Shown piece by piece: positions 51,121 to 60,577 of a stretch of DNA of 64,000 nt (position 1 is its first letter; each line of letters starts with the position of its first letter). Position numbers and translations under genes: made by a program. The stretch is from Sphingomonas sp. OK281 (GTDB lineage: Bacteria; Pseudomonadota; Alphaproteobacteria; Sphingomonadales; Sphingomonadaceae): NCBI RefSeq assembly GCF_900115295.1, contig NZ_FOVZ01000003.1, forward strand, positions 248,001-312,000, read 5' to 3'. Below the pieces are notes generated by a model. It was given only the letters and a program-made list of their open reading frames with translations, searched no databases and was not told the DNA's origin.

Positions 51121-51684
51121 ATGTTGCAAAGCCACAACCCTTCAGGCGGACCTTCGGGTGGTCGCCGCCCTGCCCCGATCGATCGCCCGATCGTGCTCGT
51201 CGGGCTGATGGGCGTCGGCAAGACCACCGTCGGCCGCCGCCTCGCGCTGCGCATGAACCTGCCGTTCGTCGATGCCGACCACGAGATCGAGGCCGCATCG
51301 GGCATGACCGTCGCCGAGATCTTCGCCAAATACGGTGAGGACTATTTCCGCGATGGCGAGCGTCGCGTGATCGCACGGCTGATCGACGGCACGCCGAAGG
51401 TCATCGCGACCGGCGGCGGCGCGTTCATCAACGACGATACGCGGGCGCTGATCCTGCGCGATGCGGTGTCGGTGTGGCTCAGCGCGCATCCCGACATCCT
51501 GGTCGAGCGCGTCGGGCGCCGCGACAGTCGCCCGCTGTTGCGCAACCGCGATCCGGGCAAAGTGCTCGCCGAACTGGCGCGCGTCCGCAACCCGATCTAC
51601 GCGCAGGCGCACATCCATATTGTCAGCAACAAGACGCCGCACGAAGCGACCGTCGCCGCTATCCTGAGGGCGCTTGGCCGATGA
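51121..51684 (+). CDS. aroK: Shikimate kinase
   Basis: 187 residues from ATG 51121. Phosphorylates shikimate in aromatic amino-acid synthesis. Walker A 'GLMGVGKTTVGRRLA'; shikimate-binding 'PFVDADHEIE' and 'IATGGGAF'; lid arginine in 'RPLLRN'. N-terminal 20 residues are an extension before the core, as in other sphingomonads. It overlaps aroB by four bases (ATGA). Confidence 0.94.
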   Translation: MLQSHNPSGGPSGGRRPAPIDRPIVLVGLMGVGKTTVGRRLALRMNLPFVDADHEIEAASGMTVAEIFAKYGEDYFRDGERRVIARLIDGTPKVIATGGGAFINDDTRALILRDAVSVWLSAHPDILVERVGRRDSRPLLRNRDPGKVLAELARVRNPIYAQAHIHIVSNKTPHEATVAAILRALGR

Positions 51685-52781
51685 AGACCGTTATTGTTGA
51701 ACTGGGTGCGCGGACGTACCCGATCCATATCGAGGCGGGGTTGCTCGCGCGGGCTGGCGAGTTCCTGGCGCCACTTGCGAAGGGTCGGCGCGTGGCGATC
51801 GTCACCGACGAGAATTTGTCGGTGCATCTGGCGACGCTGCAGACGTCGCTGACCGCTGCGGGAATTGCATCCGAGGCGATCCTGCTGGCACCGGGCGAGG
51901 GCAGCAAGAGCTGGACGACGCTGGAAATGCTGTGCGACCGGCTGCTCCAACTCGGTGTCGAGCGCGGCGATCACGTCGTCGCGCTGGGCGGCGGCGTGAT
52001 GGGGGACCTGGTCGGGTTCGCCTGCTCGATCCTGAAGCGCGGGTGCAACTTCGTGCAGATCCCGACATCTCTGCTGGCGCAGGTGGACAGCTCGGTCGGC
52101 GGCAAGACCGCGATCAACACGAAGGCCGGCAAGAATTTGATCGGCGCGTTCCATCAGCCGGTGATGGTGCTAATCGACCCGCAAGTGCTCGACACGCTGC
52201 CGATCCGGGAACTGCGCGCAGGCTATGCCGAGGTCGTGAAATACGGGCTGATCGACGACTTCGCGTTCTTCGAATGGTGTGAGGCGAATGGCGCCGCGTT
52301 GCTCGCGGGCGACATCGGCCTGCGCGAATACGCGATCGCGCACAGCGTGTCGGCGAAGGCGCGGATCGTCGCGGCGGACGAACATGAGACGAATGGGACG
52401 CGAGCTCTTCTCAATCTCGGCCACACATTCGGGCATGCGCTGGAGGCGGAGACCGGGTTCTCGCAGGCGCTGATCCACGGCGAAGGTGTCGCGGCAGGCT
52501 GTTCGCTGGCGTTCGGGTTCTCGGCCTCGCAAGGGATTTGCTCGGGACAGGATGCCGAGCGCGTTGCGGCGCATTGGCGGAACGTCGGGCTACCGGACGG
52601 TCTGGCCGCTGCGAAGATCGGCGCGAGCGGTGCGCAACTGGTCGATCACATGCGGCATGACAAGAAGATGGCGGCGGGCACCCTGCCCTTCCTGCTCGCG
52701 CGGGGGATCGGGCAGACGTATCTCGACAAGACGGTCGACCTCGCCGATGTCGAGACCTTCCTCGACGCGCAGCCCCGCTGA
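51681..52781 (+). CDS. aroB: 3-dehydroquinate synthase
   Basis: 366 residues. Converts DAHP to 3-dehydroquinate with NAD+ and a divalent metal. Signatures are '[20 protein letters not shown]', '[20 protein letters not shown]', '[15 protein letters not shown]' and metal ligands in '[11 protein letters not shown]' and 'IHGEGVAAG'. Start overlaps the aroK stop. Ends in TGATG with the next small gene. Confidence 0.95.
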   Translation: MKTVIVELGARTYPIHIEAGLLARAGEFLAPLAKGRRVAIVTDENLSVHLATLQTSLTAAGIASEAILLAPGEGSKSWTTLEMLCDRLLQLGVERGDHVVALGGGVMGDLVGFACSILKRGCNFVQIPTSLLAQVDSSVGGKTAINTKAGKNLIGAFHQPVMVLIDPQVLDTLPIRELRAGYAEVVKYGLIDDFAFFEWCEANGAALLAGDIGLREYAIAHSVSAKARIVAADEHETNGTRALLNLGHTFGHALEAETGFSQALIHGEGVAAGCSLAFGFSASQGICSGQDAERVAAHWRNVGLPDGLAAAKIGASGAQLVDHMRHDKKMAAGTLPFLLARGIGQTYLDKTVDLADVETFLDAQPR

Positions 52782-52921
52782 TGCCCAACGGTATCGCCAA
52801 GCAGAACCTGCCGACCAAAATGTGTCCGGCGTGCGAGCGGCCGTTCACGTGGCGCAAGAAATGGGCGCGAGACTGGGACAGCGTGATCTACTGCTCGGAC
52901 GCCTGCCGGAAGAAGCGGTAG
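52781..52921 (+). CDS. DUF2256 small zinc-ribbon-like protein (46 aa)
   Basis: 46 residues, start overlapping the aroB stop by one base (TGATG). '[20 protein letters not shown]' and '[10 protein letters not shown]' give the cysteines C15, C18, C38 and C42, the DUF2256 pattern, expected to bind zinc. The role is unknown. It is probably the last gene of the aroKB transcript. Confidence 0.85.
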   Translation: MPNGIAKQNLPTKMCPACERPFTWRKKWARDWDSVIYCSDACRKKR

Positions 52922-52940
52922 CCAGAGTACCAGCAAGAAA

Positions 52941-52999
52941 CTTGTTCACCCGCGAAGGCGGGTGCCCAGACTGGGTCCCCGCCTTCGCGGGTGAACAAT
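52941..52999. repeat. Intergenic palindrome (TTGTTCACCCGCGAAGGCGGG type)
   Basis: TTGTTCACCCGCGAAGGCGG faces CCGCCTTCGCGGGTGAACAA around a CCCAGACTGGG centre, nearly a perfect palindrome. Between the convergent DUF2256 and DUF423 genes. Confidence 0.87.
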
Positions 53000-53003
53000 T
53001 CTG

Positions 53004-53333
53004 CTAGGGGCGAGCCGCACTCCATGCCAGCCACAACCAGCCTCCGATCAGCAACGCGCCACCGATCGGCGTGATCGCACCAAACCACCGCGGCGCCCCC
53101 AGCGCCATCGCATACAACGTCAGCGCGAAGATCGCGGCGCCAACCACAAACAACCAAGCCGGCCCCCGCGCCTCCATCCGAACCGCCACCAGCGCCGCGA
53201 CAACGTGGACGAGTTGATACTGCGCCCCGGTCTTCAACCACTCCGCCGCCGAGCCACTGGCACCGTGCGCGCCGAACGCCCCAGCCGCGACCGCGATCGC
53301 GCCCGACAAGGCCGCTAGAATGGCGATAATCAT
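53004..53333 (-). CDS. DUF423 membrane protein
   Basis: 109 residues with four membrane segments. The conserved 'AALSGAIAVAAGAFGAHG' and 'WLKTGAQYQLVHVVAAL' and 'ITPIGGALLIGGWLWLA' are the DUF423 (YwdK-like) pattern. Its ATG overlaps the antiporter stop by four bases, so it is co-translated. Function unknown. Confidence 0.9.
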   Translation of the reverse strand: MIIAILAALSGAIAVAAGAFGAHGASGSAAEWLKTGAQYQLVHVVAALVAVRMEARGPAWLFVVGAAIFALTLYAMALGAPRWFGAITPIGGALLIGGWLWLAWSAARP

Positions 53334-55093
53334 TGCGTATCATTCCCCCAGGGAAAGCGTTTCGCCGTCTCGGCACGTGCCGCGCGCATGTCGCCGGAGT
53401 CGATCTGCAACTGCAACCGCTCCTTGTCGCGCGACCGGTATTGCTCCTCCGCACGGTCGATATCGGCCGGCGACACGTCCAGCCCGCGCAGCGCAAGCCG
53501 CGCCATCTTCACCGCCGACTCCATCACTTCGCGCACCACCGCCGTCGCCGAGGTATTCTTCAACTTCACCAACGCACGGCGATCGAACGCGCGGACATAG
53601 ATGGCAGCATCCGGGAAGGCCTCGTGCACGCCCTCGATCGTGTCCGGATCGAGCTGGTCGCCGTCCATGCAGAAGCAGATGATCTCCGCCTCCGCCGCGC
53701 CCGCCTGCCGCAACAGGTCGAGCCGCGTGCCATCGCCATAATAGACCTTTGCGCCGAACTCGCCGGCGATGTCGATCATCTCGATATCGGTGTCGATCAG
53801 CGTCACTGGGATATCTTGCGCGAGCAGCATCTGGCCGACCGTCTGGCCGAACCGCCCATAGCCGACGATAATCGCATTCGCGCCGTCGACCTTGGGCCCA
53901 TCGCGCTCCTGCCCCTCGGCGATCGGCTCGGTCCGGAAACGCCGCGTGATCCCCATCAGGAACGGCGTGGTCGCCATCGACAGCGTGATGATCGCGCCGA
54001 ACAGGCTCGCCGCCTGCGGTTCGATCAGCAGCCCGGCCTGCGCCTGCGCGAACAGCACGAAGCCGAACTCGCCGCCCTGGCTGAGCAGCAGCCCGAGCGC
54101 GAACGCCTGCCGCCACGTCATCTTGAACGCCATGCCGATGAGCATGATGACGCCGGTTTTCGTGGCAATCAGGGCGGCGGCCATCGCCATCACGAAGATT
54201 GGTCGCTCGGCGATCGCGCCCAGATCGAGCACCATGCCGACCGCGAGAAAAAACAACCCGAGAAGGATCGAGCGGAACGGCTCGACATCGGCTTCGAGTT
54301 CATGCCGATACGGGCTATCTGCGAGCATCACGCCGGCGATGAACGCGCCGAGCGCAGTCGACAGCCCGAGCCATTCCATGATCGCGGCGCTCGCGATGAC
54401 CGTGAACAAGCCGGCGAACACGAACATCTCGCGCTCGCCGAGATTGCCGATCAGGCGGAAGAACGGGCGCAACAGGAAGCGTCCCGCGACGACGAGCCCG
54501 ACAACCGCGAGTACCGTGTAGATTGCCAGCAGCCACCCCGGAGGCGCATTCGCGTCCGCGGGGTTGCGGCTCATTGCCGCGACGATCGTGATCAGCGGCA
54601 CGATCGAGAGGTCCTGGAACAGCAGGATCGAGAACGCGCGTTCGCCGAACGGAGTCTTCATCCGCCCCGACGAGCGCAGCATCGGCAGCACCTGCGCGGT
54701 CGACGACAGCGCGAGCGGCAGGCCGAGCGCGAGCGCGGCGGGCAGCGAGAACTTCGCCCCGACCCAGACGATCGCGGTGATCGCCAAGCCGCAGATCGCG
54801 ACCTGAAGGAGCCCCAATCCGAAGATCTCCTCCTTCATCTTCCACAGCCGCGACGGGTTCAGTTCGAGCCCAACGATGAACAGCAGCAGCGTGATGCCGA
54901 GTTCGGCGAACCCGAGCTTCGACTCCGCATCGCCGACCAGGCCCAGCACATGCGGCCCGACGACCGCACCCGCGACCAGATACCCCAGCGTCGCGCCGAG
55001 CCCGAGCCGGCGGAACAGCAGCACGAACATCAGCCCGAACCCGAGCAATACGACGCCGTCGCGGAGCAGCGACGGGGCCGTACCCTCCGCCAT
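53330..55093 (-). CDS. CPA2-family monovalent cation:proton antiporter with RCK domain (KefB/C-like)
   Basis: 587 residues from ATG 55093. Twelve or so membrane segments ('LGATLGYLVAGAVVGPHVLG', 'ELGITLLLFIVGLELNPSRL') end near residue 375, then a cytosolic TrkA-N/RCK nucleotide-binding domain ('ANAIIVGYGRFGQTVGQMLL', 'GAKVYYGDGTRLDLLRQAGA') and a helical tail. Exports K+ or Na+ against H+. The KefC glutathione-sensing partner KefF is not nearby, so 'Kef-like' is as far as one can go. It starts in the stop of the Fe-S scaffold-like gene. Confidence 0.9.
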   Translation of the reverse strand: MAEGTAPSLLRDGVVLLGFGLMFVLLFRRLGLGATLGYLVAGAVVGPHVLGLVGDAESKLGFAELGITLLLFIVGLELNPSRLWKMKEEIFGLGLLQVAICGLAITAIVWVGAKFSLPAALALGLPLALSSTAQVLPMLRSSGRMKTPFGERAFSILLFQDLSIVPLITIVAAMSRNPADANAPPGWLLAIYTVLAVVGLVVAGRFLLRPFFRLIGNLGEREMFVFAGLFTVIASAAIMEWLGLSTALGAFIAGVMLADSPYRHELEADVEPFRSILLGLFFLAVGMVLDLGAIAERPIFVMAMAAALIATKTGVIMLIGMAFKMTWRQAFALGLLLSQGGEFGFVLFAQAQAGLLIEPQAASLFGAIITLSMATTPFLMGITRRFRTEPIAEGQERDGPKVDGANAIIVGYGRFGQTVGQMLLAQDIPVTLIDTDIEMIDIAGEFGAKVYYGDGTRLDLLRQAGAAEAEIICFCMDGDQLDPDTIEGVHEAFPDAAIYVRAFDRRALVKLKNTSATAVVREVMESAVKMARLALRGLDVSPADIDRAEEQYRSRDKERLQLQIDSGDMRAARAETAKRFPWGNDTQ

Positions 55094-55536
55094 CAGACCT
55101 TCGCCTTTGCAGCGGTATCGGCAGCCTCGGCCGCCGCTTCCGACGCCGCTTCGAACGCGAGCCGGATCGAGGGGTGCCGCGCCGTGTAGTCGAGCGCAGG
55201 GGTAAAGATATCCATGCCCGGCCAATCGGGCGCATCGCCCTCGCGCGCAAGCCATGCCGTCAGCGCGTCGCGCGCGACGGCGAGTTCGGCGGGAGTTCGG
55301 CCGAGGATGTTCGCTGCCAACAACGACGACGACGCCTGGCCGAGCGCGCAGGCGCGGACCAGCAGGCCGACCTCGCTAACCTTGCCCTCATCGTCGACCG
55401 CGACGTCGATCGTCACGCGGCTACCGCAGATCGGCGAGCGTTTCTCCGCGGTCGCCATCGGCTCGGGCAGGCGTTCATGGTGCGGGATCGTCGCGGCAAG
55501 GCGCAGGATCTCGGCATTGTAGAGGGGCGCGCTCAT
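55093..55536 (-). CDS. IscU/NifU-N-like iron-sulfur scaffold-related protein
   Basis: 147 residues. 'AEKRSPICGSRVTIDVAVDD' and 'LLVRACALGQASSSLLAANI' carry the first two cysteines and the ASS motif of the NifU_N fold, but the third cysteine expected near the C-terminus is absent. Such divergent members are typical of alphaproteobacteria outside the suf operon. It overlaps CvpA (ATGA) at its start and the antiporter at its end. A role in Fe-S assembly is unproven. Confidence 0.8.
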   Translation of the reverse strand: MSAPLYNAEILRLAATIPHHERLPEPMATAEKRSPICGSRVTIDVAVDDEGKVSEVGLLVRACALGQASSSLLAANILGRTPAELAVARDALTAWLAREGDAPDWPGMDIFTPALDYTARHPSIRLAFEAASEAAAEAADTAAKAKV

Positions 55537-56114
55537 GGTTTCGGCTCGCTTGCACTATCGGATCGGGAGGGGTCGGATTTGGAAGACGGCGTGGTCGCGC
55601 CGAAGACGGGTTTGCCGCGGCGGCGGCGGTCGACGAAATCGGCGATCCCCGCGCTGGTCGCGTTGAGCAGCGGATAGGTCCGCGACGTGGTCATCCAGCC
55701 GGGCCGGCGCGACGGTCCGCCACTCATCGTGTCGATGACGAGCGTCGCGAGCAGGAAGACGAGGCTGGCGAGGATAAGCCCCTTCAACGCGCCGAACCCG
55801 AAGCCGAGCGCGCGGTCGACCGGCCCGAGGATCGACGTTCGCGTTCGCGCGCCGATCGCGTTGGCAACCAGTCGACCGCCGATATACGTGACGCCGGTGA
55901 TGATCGCGAACGCGAGCACCGCGGCGCCGCCAACGGTGCCGACCATCGGCGACAGCGCGGCGGCGAGCGGGATGTGGAACAGCTTCAGCATCGCGACCAT
56001 CGCCACCCAGGCGAACATAGACAGCACTTCGGTGACGAACCCGCGCACGAGCCCCAGCACGGCGGACCCGGCGACGGCGATCAGGACGACGATGTCTAGG
56101 GCGGTCAGGTTCAT
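55533..56114 (-). CDS. cvpA: CvpA-family membrane protein
   Basis: 193 residues. Four membrane segments, beginning 'MNLTALDIVVLIAVAGSAVL' and 'GLVRGFVTEVLSMFAWVAMV', the CvpA signature, with 'LGPVDRALGFGFGALKGLIL' later and a charged tail. Required for colicin V production in E. coli; in general linked to envelope maintenance. Often paired with radA in alphaproteobacteria, and here radA is 1.4 kb upstream. Confidence 0.9.
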   Translation of the reverse strand: MNLTALDIVVLIAVAGSAVLGLVRGFVTEVLSMFAWVAMVAMLKLFHIPLAAALSPMVGTVGGAAVLAFAIITGVTYIGGRLVANAIGARTRTSILGPVDRALGFGFGALKGLILASLVFLLATLVIDTMSGGPSRRPGWMTTSRTYPLLNATSAGIADFVDRRRRGKPVFGATTPSSKSDPSRSDSASEPKP

Positions 56115-56172
56115 GGTCTCTGGAATAGGGACGCGGGGCGCGAACCGCTAGTGCGGGCTCGACCGACGCGTT

Positions 56173-56778
56173 CTAGCGGTTCAAACCGAAAACACCGTAG
56201 CGTTCGCGCCACGCGGCGACTTCGTCCTGTAAACGCGCGGGTGCAGCCTCCCCGGAGAGGACGAAGCCGGCGACGTCGATGTCGGGATGCATCAGCATTT
56301 TCTTCGACCCGTCGCTGAACCAGACCGGGACCAGCTGGTCGCAGACGCTGTCGAGCACGGTCGCGGCCATGCCATTCGCGATCGCGTCGCTGCCGGCGAG
56401 GACGCGGACATTGATCGAGACGCCTTCGAGGCAGTTTTGCGGTTCCTTGACGAAATTGAGCGACACGAGAAGCCCGGACCGGTCGGGCCGTGCTTCGTCG
56501 GGCAGGCTCGCGACCCGTCGCCAGGCGCAGAACCATGTGCGGCAGATTCGGGGGCGGACCGCGTGGATGCCGCACCCCTTGTCGGAGAGGTGGATGCACG
56601 GCGTGCCCGCGGGCTTGGCGAACTCGGGCGTGTTCACCGTCAGTTCGGTGCAGCACGCCGTACAATCGCCGCACTCTCGATCGGGCAGGATCGGCCCCAG
56701 CAGCGCTGTTTCCACGTCGGTATGGGGTTGGATTCGCGTGCGCGCGTCCGTCGGGGTCGGGGTGTCACGCCGATCCAC
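56173..56778 (-). CDS. YkgJ-family cysteine-cluster protein
   Basis: 201 residues, GTG start at 56778. The cysteine cluster 'RECGDCTACCTELTV', 'CIHLSDKGCGIHAVRPRICR' and 'TWFCAW' is the YkgJ/UPF0153 pattern, thought to bind a metal or Fe-S cluster. The C-terminal half is not distinctive. Function unknown. Its stop lies 58 bases before the CvpA start. Confidence 0.85.
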   Translation of the reverse strand: MDRRDTPTPTDARTRIQPHTDVETALLGPILPDRECGDCTACCTELTVNTPEFAKPAGTPCIHLSDKGCGIHAVRPRICRTWFCAWRRVASLPDEARPDRSGLLVSLNFVKEPQNCLEGVSINVRVLAGSDAIANGMAATVLDSVCDQLVPVWFSDGSKKMLMHPDIDVAGFVLSGEAAPARLQDEVAAWRERYGVFGLNR

Positions 56779-56781
56779 GGT

Positions 56782-57102
56782 TCAATTCCCTTCGGAATCC
56801 ACCGTGAAGACCATCGGCTTGCCGCGCGACATCGGCTCCCACCCCGCAGACAACGCCGCCCGCACGCCGCGCGTGATCGTCGCGTCGTCGATCTGGAGCC
56901 GCCCGCGCGGCAAGCCCTTCAACAGGCGTTTCGGCGCGGGGAACTCGAGCAGGGCTTCGCGCTTGGCGTCGTCCTGCAACAGCGAGATCGTCATGCCTTT
57001 CCAGCCTTCGGCATCCGTGTGTTGCGGTTCGCGCTGAAGGTGCCAGTCGTATCGGGTGCCGTCGACCTCGACGGTACCGGTATTGCTTTTCGTGTTCGCC
57101 AT
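56782..57102 (-). CDS. Hypothetical protein (106 aa)
   Basis: 106 residues from ATG 57102 ('MANTKSNTGTVEVDGTRYDW'); ATG 57114 would add 4. β-rich ('GMTISLLQDDAKREALLEFP') with a basic end ('LLKGLPRGRLQIDDATITR'). Not recognised, but the codon use and the 3-base gap to the YkgJ start favour a real gene. No signal peptide. Confidence 0.7.
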   Translation of the reverse strand: MANTKSNTGTVEVDGTRYDWHLQREPQHTDAEGWKGMTISLLQDDAKREALLEFPAPKRLLKGLPRGRLQIDDATITRGVRAALSAGWEPMSRGKPMVFTVDSEGN

Positions 57103-57218
57103 GAGGGGGGCCATAGCATGGCTGTCGCGAGAGGCCATGCGTTCGGCACTTGGCCGAACCTGCCGCCACAATGACGTCGTGTGCGGCTCGATCGACCGAT
57201 GACCGACAACGGCCCTCA

Positions 57219-57327
57219 CTACCCCACCCCGGCGGAGGCCGGGGCCCAATTGGAGAGGTCGTCGTAACGAAGCGCAGCGGTCGCCAGCAGCGTTTTCCAA
57301 TTGGGCCCCGGCCTCCGCCGGGGTGGT
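57219..57327. repeat. Intergenic palindrome (CCCCGGCGGAGGCCGGGGCCCAATTGG type)
   Basis: Arms CCACCCCGGCGGAGGCCGGG and CCCGGCCTCCGCCGGGGTGG. Same class as at 7638 and 10152. With the next palindrome it fills the gap between the hypothetical gene and radA. Confidence 0.88.
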
Positions 57328-57444
57328 CCTTCCCGTTGGATAAACCGCGCCGAACAATCAAAGGGCGACTAGGCACGCGACTTTAGAGCGCCAGTTATCC
57401 AACCGGCCGCGAAAGCACGGCCGAACACCGTCACTAACGCTGCC

Positions 57445-57502
57445 CTGTTCTCCCGCGAAGGCGGGAGCCCAGTCTGGGTCCCCGCCTTCGCGGGGAAACA
57501 AT
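57445..57502. repeat. Intergenic palindrome (TTCTCCCGCGAAGGCGGGAGCC type)
   Basis: TGTTCTCCCGCGAAGGCGGG faces CCCGCCTTCGCGGGGAAACA around a CCCAGTCTGGG centre. Ends 17 bases before the radA stop. Confidence 0.86.
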
Positions 57503-57519
57503 CTGCGTTCCTTGGGCGC

Positions 57520-58890
57520 CTACCCCCGCCCCATCATATGATCGACGAACGACGCCAGCGTCTTGAACCCCGACAGTTTCATCCCGCTCTTCTCCCCCGT
57601 CATCGACGCCGGCACCAGCGCGCGTTCGAAGCCGAGCTTGCTCGCCTCCTTCAACCGCAAAGGACCGTGCGCGACCGGGCGGATCTCGCCCGACAGCGCG
57701 ACCTCGCCGAACGCCACTGCATCGACCGGCACCGGCCGTTCCGACATCGCCGAGATCAGCGCCGCCGCCACTGCCAGATCCGCCGCCGGATCCTGCACGC
57801 GGTAGCCGCCGGCGATGTTGAGATAGACTTCGGCGTTCGAGAAGCTCAGCCCGCACCGCGCCTCCAACACCGCCAAGATCATCGCGAGACGCCCAGAATC
57901 CCAGCCGACCACCGCGCGCCGCGGCGTAGCGCCCGACGCCAGCCGCACGGTCAGCGCCTGAATCTCGACCAGCACCGGCCGCGTCCCTTCCAGCGCCGGA
58001 AACACCGTCGCGCCGGTCATCGCATCATCGCGGTGCGTCAGAAACAGCGACGATGGATTGCCGACCTCCGCCAACCCTTCGGTCTGCATCGAGAATACGC
58101 CGATCTCATCCGTCCCGCCGAAGCGGTTCTTGATCGCGCGGAGGATGCGGTACTGGTGGCTGCGCTCGCCCTCGAACGACAGCACCGTATCGACCATATG
58201 CTCGAGCACGCGCGGGCCGGCGATCGAGCCGTCCTTCGTCACGTGCCCGACCAGAACGACGGCCGTACCGCGTTCCTTGGCGAAGCGGATCAGCTCCTGC
58301 GCCGACGCCCTCACTTGGCTCACTGTCCCCGGCGCGCCCTCGATCAAATCGGAGTGCATCGTCTGGATCGAATCGATCACCAGCATCGCGGGAGGCCGCG
58401 TCTGCAACGTCGTCAGGATGTCGCGCGTCGAAGTCGCCGCCGCGAGCTGCACCGGCGCGTTGCCCAAGCCCAACCGTCGCGCGCGCAGACGCACCTGATC
58501 CGCCGCTTCCTCGCCCGAGACATACGCGACCGACTGGCCGGCGAGCGCCATCTTCGCTGCAGCCTGCAGGAGCAGCGTCGACTTGCCGATCCCCGGATCG
58601 CCGCCGATCAGCGTCGCCGATCCCTCGACGAACCCGCCGCCCAGCGCCCGGTCGAGCTCGGCGATGCCGGTCGCCATCCGGTCTGGCAGCTTGATCTCGG
58701 CATCGAGCCCGACGAGCTGGATCGCGCGGCCGCCGGTCTGGAGGTTATGCTTCGAATGGAACGGCGTGGCGGCGGTGTTCGCCTCCTCGACCAGCGTGTT
58801 CCACTCGCTGCAATCGGCGCATTGCCCCGCCCAGCGGTGCGACACCGATCCGCAGGCCTGACATACGTAACGCTTCTGGGGTTTCGCCAT
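57520..58890 (-). CDS. radA: DNA repair protein RadA (Sms)
   Basis: 456 residues. N-terminal C4 zinc finger ('YVCQACGSVSHRWAGQCADC'), Walker A 'GGDPGIGKSTLLLQAAAKMA', the RadA-specific 'KNRFGGTDEIGVF' motif, and a C-terminal Lon-like domain ('SGEIRPVAHGPLRLKEASKL'). Acts in branch migration at recombination intermediates. Normal length. Convergent repeats lie downstream; it is divergent from the glycosyltransferase with about 100 bases between. Confidence 0.95.
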   Translation of the reverse strand: MAKPQKRYVCQACGSVSHRWAGQCADCSEWNTLVEEANTAATPFHSKHNLQTGGRAIQLVGLDAEIKLPDRMATGIAELDRALGGGFVEGSATLIGGDPGIGKSTLLLQAAAKMALAGQSVAYVSGEEAADQVRLRARRLGLGNAPVQLAAATSTRDILTTLQTRPPAMLVIDSIQTMHSDLIEGAPGTVSQVRASAQELIRFAKERGTAVVLVGHVTKDGSIAGPRVLEHMVDTVLSFEGERSHQYRILRAIKNRFGGTDEIGVFSMQTEGLAEVGNPSSLFLTHRDDAMTGATVFPALEGTRPVLVEIQALTVRLASGATPRRAVVGWDSGRLAMILAVLEARCGLSFSNAEVYLNIAGGYRVQDPAADLAVAAALISAMSERPVPVDAVAFGEVALSGEIRPVAHGPLRLKEASKLGFERALVPASMTGEKSGMKLSGFKTLASFVDHMMGRG

Positions 58891-58993
58891 ATCGCCGATG
58901 TACGAGAACGATACGGGAACATCAATGGCTGGCGGCTGGCCTATGTTGCGGATTTAGTGGCGCTTGGCGGCACACGGCGTTATCCGCGCGACG

Positions 58994-60145
58994 ATGCACG
59001 CCACCGACCTGCGCATCGCCCTGTTCAGCGGCAACTATAATTACGTTCGCGATGGCGCAAACCAGGCGCTGAACCTGCTCGTCGGCCATCTCCTGTCAAA
59101 GGGCGTGACGGTGCGTGTCTATTCACCGACCAACGCCAAGCCGGCCTTTCCACCGACCGGCGATCTGGTTGCGGTGCCGTCGCTCCCGCTGCCGGCGGGG
59201 CGGGGCGAATACAAGATGGCGCGTGGGCTGCCTGCTGCGATCCGGCGCGATCTGGACGCGTTCGCGCCGAACATCGTCCATGTGTCGGCACCCGATTTTC
59301 TCGGCCACCGCGCGATCAGCTATGGCCACCGCAATGGCATCGCGACGGTCGCATCGCTGCACACGCGGTTCGAGACGTATTTCCGCTATTACAAGATGGC
59401 GTTCTTCGAGCCGATCATGGTGAAGATCCTGACGCGCTTCTACAACCGCGTCGACGAGGTGCTGGTGCCCGGGCGCGGCATGGCGGAAATCGTCCGCGAC
59501 TGGGGCGTGACGACGCCGACCGCGATCTGGTCGCGCGGGGTGAACCACGATCGCTTCACGCCGACGCGCCGCGATCTCGAGTGGCGGCGCGCGCGCGGGA
59601 TCGCCGACAGCGAGGTCGCGGTCGGGTTTCTCGGGCGACTGGTGAAGGAAAAGGGGCTCGACGTCTTCGCCGACGTGATCCGGGAACTGGAACAGCGCGG
59701 CGTGCCCCACAAGGTGCTGGTGATCGGCGAGGGGCCTGCGCGCGACTGGTTCGCGAGCCGGGTGCCGGGCGCGGTGTTCGCAGGGTTCCAGTCGGGCGAC
59801 GATCTCGGCCGCGCGGTCGCGTCGATGGACGTGTTCTTCAACCCGAGCGTGACCGAAACGTTCGGCAACGTGACGCTGGAAGCGATGGCGGCTGGCGTAC
59901 CGGTCGTCGCGGCGCGGGCTTCGGGCGCAGTCGGGTTGGTGGACGACGGGGTGACCGGGTTCCTGGTGCAGCCGACGGATATTGCAGGCTATGCGGACGC
60001 GATCGGGCGGATCGTTTCGGAGCCGGGCCTGCGCGAGACCATGGGGTGGGCCGGGCACGACAAGGCGGCAGGGTATCTTTGGGATACGATCAACCAGACG
60101 GTGCTGGACACGTATCTCGCGGTGATGGCGCGGCGGGGTAAGTGA
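58994..60145 (+). CDS. Glycosyltransferase family 4 protein (mannosyltransferase-like)
   Basis: 383 residues from ATG 58994 ('MHATDLRIALFSGNYNYVRD'). GT-B fold: N-lobe 'GANQALNLLVGHLLSKGVTV', 'PNIVHVSAPDFLGHRAISYG'; C-lobe 'VGFLGRLVKEKGLDVFADVI' and 'FFNPSVTETFGNVTLEAMAA', the E-x7-E motif of GT4. Close in layout to MgtA/PimB-type GDP-mannose α-mannosyltransferases; the acceptor is unknown. A sugar cluster is not seen, so it may modify a lipid or envelope glycan. Confidence 0.85.
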   Translation: MHATDLRIALFSGNYNYVRDGANQALNLLVGHLLSKGVTVRVYSPTNAKPAFPPTGDLVAVPSLPLPAGRGEYKMARGLPAAIRRDLDAFAPNIVHVSAPDFLGHRAISYGHRNGIATVASLHTRFETYFRYYKMAFFEPIMVKILTRFYNRVDEVLVPGRGMAEIVRDWGVTTPTAIWSRGVNHDRFTPTRRDLEWRRARGIADSEVAVGFLGRLVKEKGLDVFADVIRELEQRGVPHKVLVIGEGPARDWFASRVPGAVFAGFQSGDDLGRAVASMDVFFNPSVTETFGNVTLEAMAAGVPVVAARASGAVGLVDDGVTGFLVQPTDIAGYADAIGRIVSEPGLRETMGWAGHDKAAGYLWDTINQTVLDTYLAVMARRGK

Positions 60146-60156
60146 TGCCCTGACCT

Positions 60157-60267
60157 GCCCCCCCCCTGAAAGGGAGGGGTTGGGGGTGGGTCGGTCTCCG
60201 CATGCTCAGGCATAGGTGGCTCAAACCGGCCTACCCACCCCCGGCCCCTCCCTTTCAGGGAGGGGAG
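60157..60267. repeat. Intergenic palindrome (CTGAAAGGGAGGGG type)
   Basis: Same class as at 4562, with a left arm ending CTGAAAGGGAGGGG and the shared inner part TCTCCGCATG. Between the convergent glycosyltransferase and DUF2218 genes. Confidence 0.88.
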
Positions 60268-60283
60268 CAGGTTGCACAAACGC

Positions 60284-60577
60284 TCAGGGTGCCGTGACCC
60301 AGTCGAACGTCAGCGGCGCTTCGCGGAAGGCGAAGCGGTCGAGGTGGCTGGAGATTACCCCGCGCATCCGGTCGACATCCTCGCCCTCCTGCACGGTCAG
60401 CGCGACGTCTAGCGTTTCGCTGTCCGCACGCATCTCGAGGACGCTCCCGTTCGGAAAGGCGATGCGGCCTTCTTCTTCGGAGAAAGCGACTTCCATCTTG
60501 TGGCTCCAGTGCTTGGCGAGCTGCTGGAGATACTTGCTGGCCGAATGCGTCGGCACTCTCGCGACGGAGACGCTCAC
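60284..60577 (-). CDS. DUF2218 protein
   Basis: 97 residues, GTG start inside the PadR stop (GTGA), so co-translated with it. 'STHSASKYLQQLAKHW'-like opening ('VPTHSASKYLQQLAKHWSHK'), 'GRIAFPNGSVLEMRADSETL' and 'DVDRMRGVISSHLDRFAFRE' are the DUF2218 pattern. The function is unknown. The pairing with a PadR regulator suggests both respond to the same signal. Confidence 0.9.
   Translation of the reverse strand: MSVSVARVPTHSASKYLQQLAKHWSHKMEVAFSEEEGRIAFPNGSVLEMRADSETLDVALTVQEGEDVDRMRGVISSHLDRFAFREAPLTFDWVTAP

Noticed and set aside
53333..55189. Long plus-strand open frame opposite the CPA2 antiporter
   Set aside because: Shadow of the antiporter, with no start context and His/Arg/Glu-rich composition.
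57538..59040. Long plus-strand open frame opposite radA
   Set aside because: Shadow of radA; the true gene has zinc finger, Walker and KNRFG motifs.
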